DNA of 34,689 bases from Candidatus Nitrotoga fabula (GCF_905221025.1 NZ_CAJNBL010000003.1:1-34689), one strand, 5' to 3'; counted from the first letter of the stretch, positions 8,740 to 18,751 are shown. Notes: a model not told the origin generated them from the sequence alone. Numbers and translations: made by a program.

Positions 8740-9260
8740 GCAATAAATCCCCCCTGATTTCCCTTCTTCACTCCGCCAGGACAGTTCTTATCTTATCGAA
8801 TGCAACCGAATCATCAAAGATTACATACAATTCCAACTCAGGAACACTGGCAATCATCCCGCGTAGCCTACTGTAGAACAGTATCGCTGTGTTTGCTTAA
8901 TATATCCAGTAAATTTACCGCTGAACGGGCAGTGCTTCCGTCAAACAAAATGGAAACAACCTGAACCCTCACCTTTTTATTAGTTTCTGTTAACCCAGTT
9001 TGAACGTATCTAAGATAAGCACGAAATGTATGAATGACAGGAATATGACATCAAGTTTTTCAAAGCAGGAGGAGAAGCGACGGAACCCATTGAACCGTCA
9101 GAACAGACGTTCACCTTCATTTTCCTTGCGATACATGGCTAGATCGTATTCCCAGAGTGGTTGCTGGTTGGATTTTGGCGGGGTCACCGGGATATATCCC
9201 GGATCAAGCGACAGTTGGTGAATTAAGTCAAGCGATGGGAATTGCCCCTGGAATGTGGAA
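8740..9260. other. Intergenic region upstream of the partner-switch/transporter operon
   Basis: About 520 bases without a supported gene. The promoter for the five-gene minus-strand operon should lie in the part nearest 8740. Two weak open frames (around 9000-9221 and 9098-9343) overlap each other on opposite strands. The leftward one begins beyond the terminator hairpin at 9271-9300, so neither was accepted. Confidence 0.5.
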
Positions 9261-9300
9261 CAAAAAAAGAAAAGCCCTATCAGCCAAATGATAGGGCTTT
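9261..9300 (-). terminator. Intrinsic terminator for the S74-like gene
   Basis: AAAGCCCTATCA (9271-9282) and TGATAGGGCTTT (9289-9300) form a perfect 12-bp stem with a 6-base loop. On the minus strand the stem is followed by a T-rich tract (complement of 9261-9270). This places a rho-independent terminator 67 bp downstream of the S74-like gene and insulates it from the operon beyond. Confidence 0.9.
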
Positions 9301-9367
9301 CCCACTGGCCCGGTTTCTCATTTTTGCGGGATAATCTGGCCATAAATGGCCCCGCTTGCCCGGAAAG

Positions 9368-9745
9368 TTATGCGTTCAGAGGAGTGGTTGAAACAGCTTT
9401 TACTGAATCCATGCCGGTTTCATTCCAAAGCTCCAGGGTTGTCATCCTAAGGCCGAGCCTGGAATAATCGACTGCATAGAATCCGTCTGCCCGGATACTG
9501 ACGGCATCCTTCCATTCCGAATGTGCAAGCAGATCCTGCGCCATTACCCCCACAAAGGTTTCATTCGACCAGATATACTGGAAAGAGTATATCTTCATCC
9601 CGTCTGCAAGTGTTAATAGCAATTGAATCTCTTTTTTACAGCGAGCGTCTGACTCCTGAGGTTCTTTACCTCCACCAACTTTAGTCGCCAGCGCCTTAAA
9701 TTTAAAAGAACCGTAAGGAGCCAGCAGGGATACGCCATTTCGCAT
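9368..9745 (-). CDS. Small protein with an endosialidase-chaperone (peptidase S74)-like domain
   Basis: A 125-residue protein. The C-terminal 90 residues resemble the intramolecular chaperone domain found at the end of phage tail spikes. ESDARCKKEI (31-40) matches the Ser-Asp cleavage region, followed by FVGVMAQDLL (64-73) and AVDYSRLGLRM (91-101). In phage proteins this domain aids trimer folding and then cleaves itself off at the Ser-Asp site. Here there is no spike, only a 31-residue leader containing SLLAPYGSFKFKALATKVG. I placed the start at the second ATG because GGAG lies 7 bases upstream of it. An ATG 12 bases earlier overlaps that ribosome binding site. The gene is a single transcription unit with its own terminator. 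Its leader motif recurs in the 46-residue peptide at 30091-30231. The function is unknown. Confidence 0.75.
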   Translation of the reverse strand: MRNGVSLLAPYGSFKFKALATKVGGGKEPQESDARCKKEIQLLLTLADGMKIYSFQYIWSNETFVGVMAQDLLAHSEWKDAVSIRADGFYAVDYSRLGLRMTTLELWNETGMDSVKAVSTTPLNA

Positions 9746-10051
9746 TTTTTTCTCCATTTATCAATTTGTATCGTTAAGGAAAATCATTCTGGATAATTTG
9801 CTATCGTGGTTGAGAACCGAGTCTTCTGCGCATGTTATCAGAAGTTTGTGCCGAATTTGCTTATTGGTGGGAAATGGCTTCAAAAATTCAGTTTATTATT
9901 TACTTGAGATATCCAGTTAGCATTCTCCCACCTTGAGGTGTTTGGCTAAAATTAATTGATTCAAGCCCGAAATGCAATTTTAAATATAACTTTTAATCCT
10001 TTTCCATTTCCTGATGCCGGCTGTAGAAATCAGACCGATATCATACGCCCC
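9746..10051. other. Intergenic region without a recognisable gene
   Basis: About 300 AT-rich bases between the S74-like gene, which is transcribed leftward from here, and the end of the antiporter gene. It should contain the promoter of the S74-like gene. No hairpin or coding pattern stood out. Confidence 0.45.
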
Positions 10052-11029
10052 TTATGCAGATTGACCGAATACCGTGCTGATCAGGTAGACTATATAGCCG
10101 ACGTAACAAGCCAGCAATGCTGCGCCCTCAATGCGGTTTATACGTCCCATGCCCCTGAACCCGTATCCTATGAAGAACAGCGACAAGGTCAGTGCAGCCA
10201 TCACCAGAATGTCTCGACTGAAAATCTCCGGCCCTACTGCCATCGGGTGAATCGCACCGGCAATGCCCACCACTGCGAGAGTATTAAACAAGTTGGAACC
10301 CAGGACGTTGCCCAGGGCGATATCATGTTCGCCTTTGCGCGCGGCAATCACTGACGAGGCCAGTTCCGGCAGCGAGGTACCCACCGCAACGATGGTCAAG
10401 CCGATGATCAGGTCGCTGACCCCGAACCCTCGAGCGATTTCTACTGCACCCCAGACCAAAAGACGGGAGCTCACGATGAGTAACGCCAGCCCCACCACCA
10501 GCCAGAAGACCGCACGGCGAATCGGCATTGCGTGAACTTTCAGCTCCTGCTCGATCTCTCTTCCCAATGCATCCTTCTTTTTTCGCAGACCCTGCCAGAG
10601 GGTCCAGGTCATCAGGCCGGCAAACACGGTCAGCAGCACGATCGCATCGAGACGGGTGATTTTCCCATCCCAGAGTTGCCATGCCGCCAGGGCCGTTACT
10701 ACCGTGAGGATGGGCAGCTCCTTGCGCAGTATCTGCGAATGTACGGCGATGGGACTGATCAAGGCTGTCACCCCCAGAATCAGGGCGATATTGGTGATAT
10801 TCGAACCATAGGCGTTACCCAGCGCAATGCCCGGGTTACCCTGCAATGCAGCCAGTGCCGACACCACCATCTCCGGTGCGGAGGTGCCAAACCCAACGAT
10901 CACCATGCCGATCAGAAGGGGCGGCATACCGAAATAGCGGGCAGTGGATGCCGATCCCTCGACAAAACGATCGGCGCTCCAAACAAGCAGCGCAAGACTG
11001 AAAATTACGGTAAAAAAAGCCAGGGTCAT
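10052..11029 (-). CDS. Calcium/sodium antiporter, CaCA superfamily (YrbG-like)
   Basis: A 325-residue inner-membrane protein with the two inverted alpha-repeats of the cation/Ca exchanger superfamily. The first contains GFGTSAPEMV and ALGNAYGSNITNI. The second contains AVGTSLPELASS and ALGNVLGSNLFNT. The conserved acidic residues (E of APEM and LPEL) and asparagines (GSN) that line the cation site are present in both repeats. Length and pattern match bacterial YrbG-type proteins, which are assigned to Na/Ca exchange mainly by family; the physiological substrate is inferred. It appears to be monocistronic. The ATG at 11029 has no strong Shine-Dalgarno sequence. Confidence 0.9.
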   Translation of the reverse strand: MTLAFFTVIFSLALLVWSADRFVEGSASTARYFGMPPLLIGMVIVGFGTSAPEMVVSALAALQGNPGIALGNAYGSNITNIALILGVTALISPIAVHSQILRKELPILTVVTALAAWQLWDGKITRLDAIVLLTVFAGLMTWTLWQGLRKKKDALGREIEQELKVHAMPIRRAVFWLVVGLALLIVSSRLLVWGAVEIARGFGVSDLIIGLTIVAVGTSLPELASSVIAARKGEHDIALGNVLGSNLFNTLAVVGIAGAIHPMAVGPEIFSRDILVMAALTLSLFFIGYGFRGMGRINRIEGAALLACYVGYIVYLISTVFGQSA

Positions 11030-11253
11030 AGGTCAGATTTAAGCCGTGGGGGGATAGTGTCGATATCAACAAGCTTGTTCATTACAAATTGTGATATCTA
11101 TATTCATTTTCTCTTCGATCCGTGAATCGATGCGTTTATCAACGCCAAACTGAGGTGACGTTTTTTTGCGTAATTCTCATTACACCCAATTTCAATCCGG
11201 TCAGGTCGGACCACACCAGAGCATAGACCGAGAATCGCTGCGCGAGATTCACG

Positions 11254-13629
11254 CTAGTATGGCCACACCCAGTCGCGGATCTCCGGCATGTCTTCGCCGT
11301 GACGGCGAATGTATTCCTTGTGTTCGATCAGTTTCTCACGCAGTTTCTGCCGGACATAGGCAGCCGCCGCGCCGAGCTGGGGCAGCCGGTCAATGACATC
11401 CATTGCCAGATGGAAACGATCCAGATCATTCATCACCACCATGTCGAACGGCGTGGTGGTGGTGCCTTCTTCCTTGTAGCCGCGCACGTGCAGGTTGTGG
11501 TGATTGGTACGGCGGTAAGCGAGACGATGAATCAGCCATGGGTAGCCGTGATAAGCAAAGATAATCGGCTTATCAGTGGTGAACAATGTGTCGAACTCTT
11601 TGTCGGGCAGGCCATGCGGATGTTCCGACGGTTGTAACAGCCGCATCAGGTTGACGATGTTGACCACGCGCACGCGCAGCTGCGGAAACTCCCGACGCAG
11701 GATGTCCACTGCCGCCAGTGTCTCCAGCGTGGGGATGTCGCCGGCGCAGGCCATCACCACGTCCGGCTCTCTGCCCTGATCGTTGCTGGCCCATGCCCAG
11801 ATACCCAACCCTTCCGTGCAGTGCCTTACCGCGGTGTCCATGTCCAAATACTGCAACTGCGGCTGCTTTCCAGCGACGATGACGTTGACGTAGTCACGCG
11901 AGCGCAGGCAGTGATCAGCCACGGAAAGCAAGGTATTGGCGTCGGGCGGCAGATAGACGCGAATGATTTCGGCTTTTTTGTTCACTACATGGTCAATAAA
12001 ACCGGGATCCTGATGCGAGAAGCCGTTGTGATCCTGGCGCCAGACATGGGATGTGAGCAGGTAATTGAGCGAGGCGATGGGGCGGCGCCAGGGAATGTGG
12101 CGCGTCACCTTAAGCCATTTGGCGTGTTGATTGAACATCGAGTCGACAAGGTGAATGAAGGCCTCGTAGCAGGAGAAAAAGCCGTGGCGGCCAGTGAGCA
12201 GATAGCCCTCCAGCCAGCCCTGGCAGGTGTGCTCCGACAGTATCTCCATCACGCGGCCATCAGGATCCAGATGATCGTCGTCAGCATAGCGCTCAGCCAG
12301 CCAAGTGCGGTCAGTAGCCTCAAACAAATCTCCCAGGCGGTTAGAGGCGGTTTCGTCCGGGCCGAATACACGGAAATTACGGTGGTCGGCATTTTTCCGC
12401 ATGATGTCGCTCAGGAAGCGGCCAAGGGCGCGGATAGACTCGACGCTGGCGGAGCCTGGCCTGATCACGGCAACCGCATAGTCGCGAAAGTCGGGCAGGC
12501 GCAAAGCCTGGAGCAGCAGACCGCCATTGGCGTGCGGAATTGCCGACATGCGCTGCGGGCCGCGTGGTGCCAATGCCATGATCTCTGGGCTGGGTCGCCC
12601 TTGAGCATCGAATAGTTCCTGGGGCCGGTAACTTTGCATCCACTCCTGCAGCAGGATGATGTGTTCCGGTTTTTCGCGCAGTTCGCCAAAAGGTACCTGA
12701 TGCGAGCGCCAGTAGCCCTCAGTTTTCTTGCCATCCACGCTCTTTGGACCGGTCCAGCCCTTGGGCGAGCGTAAAATAATCATCGGCCACTGCGGGCGCG
12801 TTGCGTCGCCCGTGCTGCGGGCGTGGTGCTGGATCAGGCGGATGCGCTCAAATGCCACATCCAGGGTGGCGGCCAGCTGCTGGTGCATCTGCGCCGGATC
12901 GGATCCCTCGACGAAAAACGGCTCGTAACCGTAACCACGCATCAGGGACTCAAGCTCCTCTCGCGAAATGCGGGCGAGCACGGCAGGATTGGCGATCTTG
13001 TAGCCGTTCAGGTGCAGAATCGGCAGCACGGCTCCGTCACTGATGGGATTGAGAAATTTGTTGGAATGCCAGGCAGTGGCCAGTGGGCCAGTTTCTGCCT
13101 CACCGTCGCCAATAACGCAGGCTACCACCAGATCCGAGTTGTCAAAAGCGGCGCCGAAGGCGTGACTGAGGGCATAACCCAGTTCGCCGCCTTCGTGAAT
13201 TGAGCCCGGCGTCTCCGGCGCCACATGGCTAGGCACTCCGCCAGGAAAGGAAAACTGCTTGAACAGCCGTCTCATGCCCTCGCCGTCCAGCGAGATGTCC
13301 GGGTAGGTTTCGCTGTAAGTGCCTTCCAGCCAGGCATTGGCCAGCATCGCAGGACCGCCGTGGCCAGGCCCGCAAACATAAATCATATTGATATCGCGCT
13401 GACGGATGATGCGATTCAGGTGCACATAAAGGAAATTCAGCCCCGGTGTGGTTCCCCAGTGGCCGAGCAATCGCGGTTTGATATGTTCCACTGTGAGCGG
13501 CTTCTGCAACAGCGGATTGTCGAGCAGATAGATTTGACCGACGGACAGATAATTGGCTGCACGCCACCAAGCATCCATCTGCGCCAGTTCGGTCGCGTTG
13601 AGCGGGAGAGCGGGATTATGCATAGTCAT
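11254..13629 (-). CDS. xfp: D-xylulose-5-phosphate/fructose-6-phosphate phosphoketolase
   Basis: A 791-residue thiamine-diphosphate enzyme that cleaves xylulose-5-P (and often fructose-6-P) with phosphate to acetyl-phosphate and glyceraldehyde-3-P (or erythrose-4-P). Phosphoketolase marks include [11 protein letters not shown] and CGPGHGGPA near the N-terminus, the ThDP-binding [14 protein letters not shown], and HQDPGFIDH and [13 protein letters not shown] further on. The length fits the family (about 790-830). I set the start at 13629, where GAGGA lies 7 bases upstream; an upstream in-frame extension would run back into ackA. The ackA stop is 10 bp before this start, so the two are co-transcribed. 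Together they convert pentose phosphate to acetate with substrate-level ATP, or supply acetyl units, and they can draw on Calvin-cycle intermediates. Confidence 0.96.
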   Translation of the reverse strand: MTMHNPALPLNATELAQMDAWWRAANYLSVGQIYLLDNPLLQKPLTVEHIKPRLLGHWGTTPGLNFLYVHLNRIIRQRDINMIYVCGPGHGGPAMLANAWLEGTYSETYPDISLDGEGMRRLFKQFSFPGGVPSHVAPETPGSIHEGGELGYALSHAFGAAFDNSDLVVACVIGDGEAETGPLATAWHSNKFLNPISDGAVLPILHLNGYKIANPAVLARISREELESLMRGYGYEPFFVEGSDPAQMHQQLAATLDVAFERIRLIQHHARSTGDATRPQWPMIILRSPKGWTGPKSVDGKKTEGYWRSHQVPFGELREKPEHIILLQEWMQSYRPQELFDAQGRPSPEIMALAPRGPQRMSAIPHANGGLLLQALRLPDFRDYAVAVIRPGSASVESIRALGRFLSDIMRKNADHRNFRVFGPDETASNRLGDLFEATDRTWLAERYADDDHLDPDGRVMEILSEHTCQGWLEGYLLTGRHGFFSCYEAFIHLVDSMFNQHAKWLKVTRHIPWRRPIASLNYLLTSHVWRQDHNGFSHQDPGFIDHVVNKKAEIIRVYLPPDANTLLSVADHCLRSRDYVNVIVAGKQPQLQYLDMDTAVRHCTEGLGIWAWASNDQGREPDVVMACAGDIPTLETLAAVDILRREFPQLRVRVVNIVNLMRLLQPSEHPHGLPDKEFDTLFTTDKPIIFAYHGYPWLIHRLAYRRTNHHNLHVRGYKEEGTTTTPFDMVVMNDLDRFHLAMDVIDRLPQLGAAAAYVRQKLREKLIEHKEYIRRHGEDMPEIRDWVWPY

Positions 13630-13639
13630 GGCAACTTCC

Positions 13640-14830
13640 TCAAGCAGTTGTGATGAAATCAAGTGCAATACGGGCAATCTCCAGTTCCTCATCGGTAGGG
13701 ATTACCCATATCTGAACCGGGCTGTCGTCTCGAGAGACGCAGCGTTCGTCGGTGCCTTCAGCGCCATTACGTGCACTATCGAGGTGGATGCCGAACAGCT
13801 CCAGTCCATTGCATGCGCGCTGGCGCATGTCGGCATCGTTTTCACCAATGCCGGCGGTAAAAATCACCGCATCAACCCGCCCCAGCGCGGCGCTGTAGGC
13901 GCCAATGTATTTCTTCAGGCGGTAGCCGGCAACATCCAGTGCCAATTGTGCATCGGCATCTCCTGCGGCGGCGTGGGCCCGCACGGTACGCATGTCACCG
14001 CTTCCGCATAGGCCGTGCAGGCCGCTCTCGAAAAACAACATTCGTTCGACTGCAGTGACATCGAGACCGGTCTGCCGCATCAGATAAAACGGTACTGAGG
14101 CATCAATATCGCCGCAGCGCGTGCCCATCACTACACCCTCCAGCGGTGTCATGCCCATAGAGGTGTCGATGCTGCGACCGCCCTGCACCGCCGTCACGCT
14201 AGCGCCGTTGCCCAGATGCAGTACGATCAGGTTCAGCTCCTCGATCGGACGATCCAGCCATTTGGCGGCACGCCGGCTGACGTATTGCACGGATGTGCCG
14301 TGAAAGCCGTAGCGGCGCACTTGGTATTCATGCCAAGTCCACGCCGGCAAGGCATAACGCCAGGCACGTGGCGGCAGCGTATGGTGAAAGGCCGTATCGA
14401 ATACTGCCACCTGAGGTACACCCTGACACAGTGCAGTGGCCAGTTCGATACCTCGAAGATTAGCCGGGTGGTGCAGCGGCGCCAGCGGCGTGAGTTGGCG
14501 CAACTCCTCCAGGCTGGCGGCATCGATCAACAACGGTGTACGGAATCGATCACCACCATGAACCACGCGATGACCAACGACGCCCAGTTGCGTGGGATCG
14601 GCAACGATGTCGTGCTGCGTCAAAAGATGAAAAACCCGTTGCAAGGCAATCCGGTGATCAGGCGCGGCACCGGGCCATTCATTCTCGCCGCCCGCCCACG
14701 TCAGACGCAGCCGGCTGTCAGGCTGACCGATGCGCTCCACCATGCCACCGGCCAGCCAATACAGATCACGGTCGGAAAATACCTTGAATTTAAGCGACGA
14801 ACTGCCACAGTTGAGTACGAGTATTTTCAT
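13640..14830 (-). CDS. ackA: Acetate kinase
   Basis: A 396-residue ASKHA-fold kinase interconverting acetyl-phosphate + ADP and acetate + ATP. Motifs seen are the N-terminal [52 protein letters not shown] and, near the C-terminus, FTAGIGEND. The ATG at 14830 gives the usual start [12 protein letters not shown]; a longer frame adds 12 residues without family support. The ribosome binding site is weak. It is the first gene of an ackA-xfp operon, and acetyl-phosphate produced by the phosphoketolase next door is its natural substrate. No phosphotransacetylase gene is in the window. Confidence 0.96.
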   Translation of the reverse strand: MKILVLNCGSSSLKFKVFSDRDLYWLAGGMVERIGQPDSRLRLTWAGGENEWPGAAPDHRIALQRVFHLLTQHDIVADPTQLGVVGHRVVHGGDRFRTPLLIDAASLEELRQLTPLAPLHHPANLRGIELATALCQGVPQVAVFDTAFHHTLPPRAWRYALPAWTWHEYQVRRYGFHGTSVQYVSRRAAKWLDRPIEELNLIVLHLGNGASVTAVQGGRSIDTSMGMTPLEGVVMGTRCGDIDASVPFYLMRQTGLDVTAVERMLFFESGLHGLCGSGDMRTVRAHAAAGDADAQLALDVAGYRLKKYIGAYSAALGRVDAVIFTAGIGENDADMRQRACNGLELFGIHLDSARNGAEGTDERCVSRDDSPVQIWVIPTDEELEIARIALDFITTA

Positions 14831-15209
14831 GAGCAGGTACCAAAGCCGGGGGCAGACTTCATACACATCGGTTGTGGCCTTCTCGTAGGCTATTTTAAGA
14901 ATATACCTCCATTGGCATCATGGCAAGCAGATCAACTTCAAATACAATGATGACGGCGACCAATTCGCTTAGCACCGCCGGACCCAACAGACTTGGCGGC
15001 GGGGCGATTCATAGCCTGGCCTGGAGCTGGACTCCTGTAATTTTCTGGATACAACCGGGAACCATTATCCTGTTACGCATACCATATTGTTATATCTCTG
15101 CTCAATCGTAACAGGTAACAACAAGAAGCTATGCACACATTAGAACCCATGGCAGGCTTTACGTTTGTCTGGCGTTCCGATCGATACCAAGCCGCTATTC
15201 ACTCCACAT
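14831..15209. other. Divergent intergenic region (ackA promoter side / secreted protein gene)
   Basis: Nearly 380 bases between the leftward ackA-xfp operon and the rightward secreted protein gene. It must carry both promoters. No coding sequence is supported. Confidence 0.5.
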
Positions 15210-15974
15210 ATGAAACCCGTTTTTAGACCTTACCATATAGCAGGAATATTTGCTTTCTTTTCATGGAGCATCGCCTGTTCGAGCTTGAGTCATGCGGATT
15301 TTGTCGAAGGGGATGCAGCACTCAGCAGTGTTACTCCCCATATTCCAGAACCGCTATTATTCGACCTGGTCAGACCACTGGGTTCACAGAAGGGGGAGAT
15401 GGAAGTAAATGTATTCACTCATCAGTATCCAGGCAAAGGGGCGCTGGAATGGGCCCCAGAAATTGAATATGTATTTACTGATGGTTACGCGATCGAATTC
15501 GAATTACCCTCAGAGAACTCCAGCCTTGAAGATTACAAAGTTGCATTGCAGGGCACATTCTATGCTACCCCCAATGCGCTTATGGTTCACGGCTGGCAAG
15601 TGATCGCCAAAAAGAATCGTGACGCCGGGCAATATTCTGCGGACGCGCTTTACATTAACGGATACCGGCTGTCCAATGCATGGAGTACTCTGAATATGCT
15701 GGGCGCAAGGCATACCGGGCTGGACGGGAATGGAAAAACAACGGTCTTGATCAACAACAATTTATTTTATGATTATTCACAACGCCTTACCTATGGTATC
15801 GAATTGAATCATGAAATCGATCCCAAAGGTCAATGGCGCTATCGCGCAACCCCGCAGATTCACTTTGATTTCAACCAAAATATCACCTTGCAAGCCGGCC
15901 TTGGTGTTTCCACATTAAATGAAAAAAAGAGCGTAGAACCCATATTCTCAATGCGCTTAATTTATGCACTGTGA
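15210..15974 (+). CDS. Secreted beta-rich, probably outer-membrane, protein of unknown function
   Basis: A 254-residue protein with a signal peptide (MKPVFRPYHIAGIFAFFSW followed by a cleavage context SHA-DF near residue 35). The mature part alternates polar and hydrophobic residues, ends in an aromatic-bounded strand (MRLIYAL), and contains patterns such as FDYSQRL- and YRATPQIHFDF-like strands. This is typical of small outer-membrane beta-barrels or MetA-like proteins. I do not recognise the family with certainty. I used the ATG at 15210 because it starts the signal peptide cleanly, although a TTG at 15165 would add 15 residues and no good ribosome binding site marks either. It is divergent from ackA-xfp and convergent with the lipoprotein gene downstream. 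Confidence 0.65.
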   Translation: MKPVFRPYHIAGIFAFFSWSIACSSLSHADFVEGDAALSSVTPHIPEPLLFDLVRPLGSQKGEMEVNVFTHQYPGKGALEWAPEIEYVFTDGYAIEFELPSENSSLEDYKVALQGTFYATPNALMVHGWQVIAKKNRDAGQYSADALYINGYRLSNAWSTLNMLGARHTGLDGNGKTTVLINNNLFYDYSQRLTYGIELNHEIDPKGQWRYRATPQIHFDFNQNITLQAGLGVSTLNEKKSVEPIFSMRLIYAL

Positions 15975-16071
15975 ACCTCAACAAACCTGCTTCGGCCGGA
16001 TCTGCTGGTTAATCTGCACCCCAGAACCACAAAACCCATACACTTTCCAGCATCAAAACTGCAGGTCTTAA

Positions 16072-17145
16072 CTAACGGCTGATGGAATAATTAATATTGG
16101 TTCCTTGTACCGGGGTATGGCTGCCCTGAAGTGCAAGCAACTGGGACAACAGGGAAAATGTTGCCTTTGTATCCAAATCATTGTCCTGAATCCAGAACCA
16201 TGCGTTTCGATATCCCACACCCACAGCCGCATTATCAGGCTCTATCTGGCTGGAGTGAACGCGGAAAATCCCGGACAACATATCCTGCCAGTCAAAAGGC
16301 AGGTTGTTGTGATCCAGCGTGCGCGTTACCCTGCCTGCTTCCATGTCCACTGGAGGGGCTTCTACACCCTGGGACAAATAATTCATGGATGCGATAAGGG
16401 AGCGGGTTGCAAAGGTAATGACATCCCCTCCTCCAACACCACCAATCCCGGGGACAATTTTATAGCGGTTACCCTGCGGATTTAGCCTCAAAATACGCTT
16501 GAATGCACGCACATCTTCGTCATTTTCTACCCCAGGCACAAACCGAAGTTCCATGCTTGCCCCTGCCCCTTCTGGCAATTGACCCAATTCAACCAGCTTA
16601 CGTACCTGTAGCACACGAAGATGCTTGAGCGCAGCACGAAAATCCCGAAATTCCGGTTCACGCAATGGTGTCGGTCCTGATGCAGTCGGAGCATTTTTAA
16701 TACCATTGATTTCATGCAGTGTGACGGCAAGCACCCTTTCCACAGACCAACCTGAATTAACCAGCAACACCAGCATATCCAGCGATAACGGGGTCATCAT
16801 CTTGCGTACAAATTTTTCTCCATCCAACGGAGAATAAAATACAGTCGGCTTTTCAGAAAACATAACCGTCCCGCTCAAGCTCCCGCTATTTGCGCCACCC
16901 GCTGGTAATAATGCGCTCGCAGACATCCCTCGGCTGAATTCCACGCTGGAAGCCACTTTTTCCACACTCAGGAAATAAGGAGTGTCACGGTACCTGAGGC
17001 GAACCAGGTTAAGCAGCAATTCCTGTTCATTGGTTCGTTGAATCACCACATTGTATTCTGGTCGCGTTATGCTCAATGCATCCGGGCCATGATAACTGCA
17101 GCCAAAAAGCATGAGCAAAACAACGAGCAAACCTATTCTCTGCAT
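16072..17145 (-). CDS. Lipoprotein of unknown function
   Basis: A 357-residue protein with a clear lipoprotein signal. MQRIGLLVVLLMLFGC gives a lipobox LFGC with the lipidated cysteine at residue 16. The mature protein is soluble-looking, with stretches such as IQRTNEQELLLNLVRLRYRD (after the signal), an Ala/Gly-rich segment and a conserved-looking central VRKLVELGQLPEG. I recognise the N-terminal pattern as that of conserved proteobacterial hypothetical lipoproteins, but no function is known to me. An in-frame ATG five codons upstream is possible. The gene is transcribed towards the secreted beta-rich protein gene. An IS1111-type element lies about 190 bp upstream of its start. Confidence 0.7.
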   Translation of the reverse strand: MQRIGLLVVLLMLFGCSYHGPDALSITRPEYNVVIQRTNEQELLLNLVRLRYRDTPYFLSVEKVASSVEFSRGMSASALLPAGGANSGSLSGTVMFSEKPTVFYSPLDGEKFVRKMMTPLSLDMLVLLVNSGWSVERVLAVTLHEINGIKNAPTASGPTPLREPEFRDFRAALKHLRVLQVRKLVELGQLPEGAGASMELRFVPGVENDEDVRAFKRILRLNPQGNRYKIVPGIGGVGGGDVITFATRSLIASMNYLSQGVEAPPVDMEAGRVTRTLDHNNLPFDWQDMLSGIFRVHSSQIEPDNAAVGVGYRNAWFWIQDNDLDTKATFSLLSQLLALQGSHTPVQGTNINYSISR

Positions 17146-17344
17146 TGCAGTTAACCACACTGAAATTTAAGCTCCCTCACCTTGGGTGGATATTTTTCAT
17201 TTTTACAGCCTGCAGCAATGATTGATGCAGGTGATTGCCCCACTTTACCAGACAGATTAGATTATGAGTTCTATCGTGTTCTCTGAAAGAGGATATACAT
17301 AAGTCAATACAGGGCGGCTTATCCGTTTACATACATGGACGCCC

Positions 17345-17643
17345 ACTTTTGCCAAACTTTCAATCCACGATTTTGAGAAGGTACAGATTGCAGCCATACA
17401 TCCGGATTTTGTGTGAAGCGCATTGCTTCTATCCCTGATGGAATTTGCTGACCAGTGCTCCCATCACAAAAGCGATCTTTATGATCGGTGTAAACGCCGG
17501 AGTTATCTGGTCACGGTCTAACCTATCTTGCCATCATTTCATGATTGCCTGTGCAATCGGTAGAACTACTCCTTAATTTCGCAATGGATGAGCATGGTCG
17601 CCAACACCGTCTTACCCAGCCGTCTCGGTCACGCTGTGGCAGC
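17345..17643 (-). ncRNA. Candidate bridge/seek RNA region of the IS1111-type element
   Basis: IS110-family recombinases are guided by an RNA encoded in a non-coding end of the element, and in the IS1111 subgroup this lies between the recombinase stop and the right end. This element has almost 300 non-coding bases there with no supported ORF, which is far more than needed for an end alone. The assignment rests on position and family knowledge; I did not resolve the RNA fold or its target- and donor-binding loops. Confidence 0.4.
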
Positions 17644-18669
17644 TTATGCTGACGCAGTGTGATCAGGGCGGAATATTCCGTCCTTTACCAATAGCGCCCA
17701 TACAATTCTGGCATTTTTGTTCGCCAGCACCACGGCGGCAATGTTCTTGTTGCGCCGCGCCATCAATTTCTTGAGCCAGCCATCGGGCTCCGCTTTGTTC
17801 TCAGCAACACGTATGACGGCCCTTGCGCCGTGTATCAGCAATGTGCGCAGAAAAGTATCTCCTCGCTTACTGATACCGAGCAGTGTTTGCTTGCCGCCAC
17901 TGGAGTTCTGTTTTGGAACTAGTCCCATCCACGCCGCCATCTGGCGAGCATTCTTGAATTCTCTGGCATCGCCAACACTTGCCACAATGGCGCTCGCCGT
18001 GATGGGTCCAATACCAGGCACAGCTTCCAGTCGCTGACTGGCTTCATTCTCTTGATGCCAGTATTTGATCTGCACTTCCAATTCCCTTACCTGACGGTCC
18101 ATTTCTTTCAGGCTGTCGGTCAGGCGCTCAAGGAGTTTCCGTATCGTGCCAGGCAACCCATTCTCGGCATCCTCCAGAATCTCCGGTATGCGCTTGGCAA
18201 CGGCAGTAATTCCTTTCGGGACTACGATGCCGAACTCCAAGAGCAATCCTCTGATCTGGTTGCCGTGTGCCGTTCTGGCTTTCACGAAGCCTTGCCTCGC
18301 CCGATGTACCGATAGAATCGCTTGCTGCTCAACGTTTTTAATGGGTACAAATCGCATATTGCGCCGATTCACGGCCTCGCTGATAGCTTCCGCATCGGCT
18401 GCATCATTCTTGTTGGTCTTCACATACGGCTTCACAAACTGCGGTGCCATGAGTTTGACCGTATGACCAAACTCCTCCAGCTTTCTTGCCCAATGATGTG
18501 CACCACCGCATGCCTCCATGCCAATCAGGCAAGGTTTTAAATTAGCAAAGAACTTTGCCATCTCGCTCCAACGTAGCTGCTTGCGCAGCACTGTCTTGCC
18601 CTGCGCATCTGCAGCATGCACCTGGAAAACATCTTTGGCCAAATCCAGGCCTATCGTAGTAATATTCAT
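17644..18669 (-). CDS. IS110-family (IS1111-type) transposase/recombinase
   Basis: A 341-residue DEDD recombinase. The N-terminal RuvC-like domain shows GLDLAKDVFQVHA with the first catalytic Asp, then LIGMEACGGAHHWAR (Glu) and KNDAADAEAI (Asp-Asp region). The C-terminal Tnp_20 domain has LEAVPGIGPITASAIVA, followed by MAAWMGLVPKQNSSGGK, which contains the conserved serine. No frameshift or stop is seen and the length is normal, so it is probably functional. The start at 18669 is preceded by a GGGG stretch; a frame 11 codons longer has no family support. Confidence 0.95.
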   Translation of the reverse strand: MNITTIGLDLAKDVFQVHAADAQGKTVLRKQLRWSEMAKFFANLKPCLIGMEACGGAHHWARKLEEFGHTVKLMAPQFVKPYVKTNKNDAADAEAISEAVNRRNMRFVPIKNVEQQAILSVHRARQGFVKARTAHGNQIRGLLLEFGIVVPKGITAVAKRIPEILEDAENGLPGTIRKLLERLTDSLKEMDRQVRELEVQIKYWHQENEASQRLEAVPGIGPITASAIVASVGDAREFKNARQMAAWMGLVPKQNSSGGKQTLLGISKRGDTFLRTLLIHGARAVIRVAENKAEPDGWLKKLMARRNKNIAAVVLANKNARIVWALLVKDGIFRPDHTASA

Positions 18670-18751
18670 GACAGACGCCCCTTTCAGTTTTAGTGGTCTC
18701 AACGAACCACTACTTTGGCACCTTGATGCCGTTTCTGGAAGTAGGCGTCCA

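Larger units (their letters stand above)
17336..18751 (-). mobile_element. Complete IS110-family element, IS1111-type, with terminal inverted repeats
   Basis: One recombinase gene (17644-18669) lies between ends that read TGGACGCCCACTTTTGCCAA (from 17336) and, on the opposite strand from 18751, TGGACGCCTACTTCCAGAAA. These form an imperfect inverted repeat, which is the mark of the IS1111 subgroup within IS110. The subterminal CGGCATCAAGGTGCCAAAGT (complement of 18712-18731) recurs in the truncated copy at 29361. The 3' non-coding end is long (about 300 bp), as in elements that carry a guide RNA there. The exact boundaries are estimated to within a few bases, because IS110-type elements generate no clear target duplication. 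Confidence 0.85.

Noticed and set aside
9098-9343. An 81-codon minus-strand frame
   Set aside because: It contains the whole intrinsic terminator of the S74-like gene and no ribosome binding site or recognisable protein pattern.
11821-12615. A 264-codon open frame on the plus strand opposite the phosphoketolase gene
   Set aside because: It is an antisense shadow of a well-supported gene, with no family pattern and no ribosome binding site.
14216-14950. A 244-codon plus-strand frame opposite ackA
   Set aside because: Antisense to a conserved kinase; its composition mirrors the ackA codons and no motif was found.
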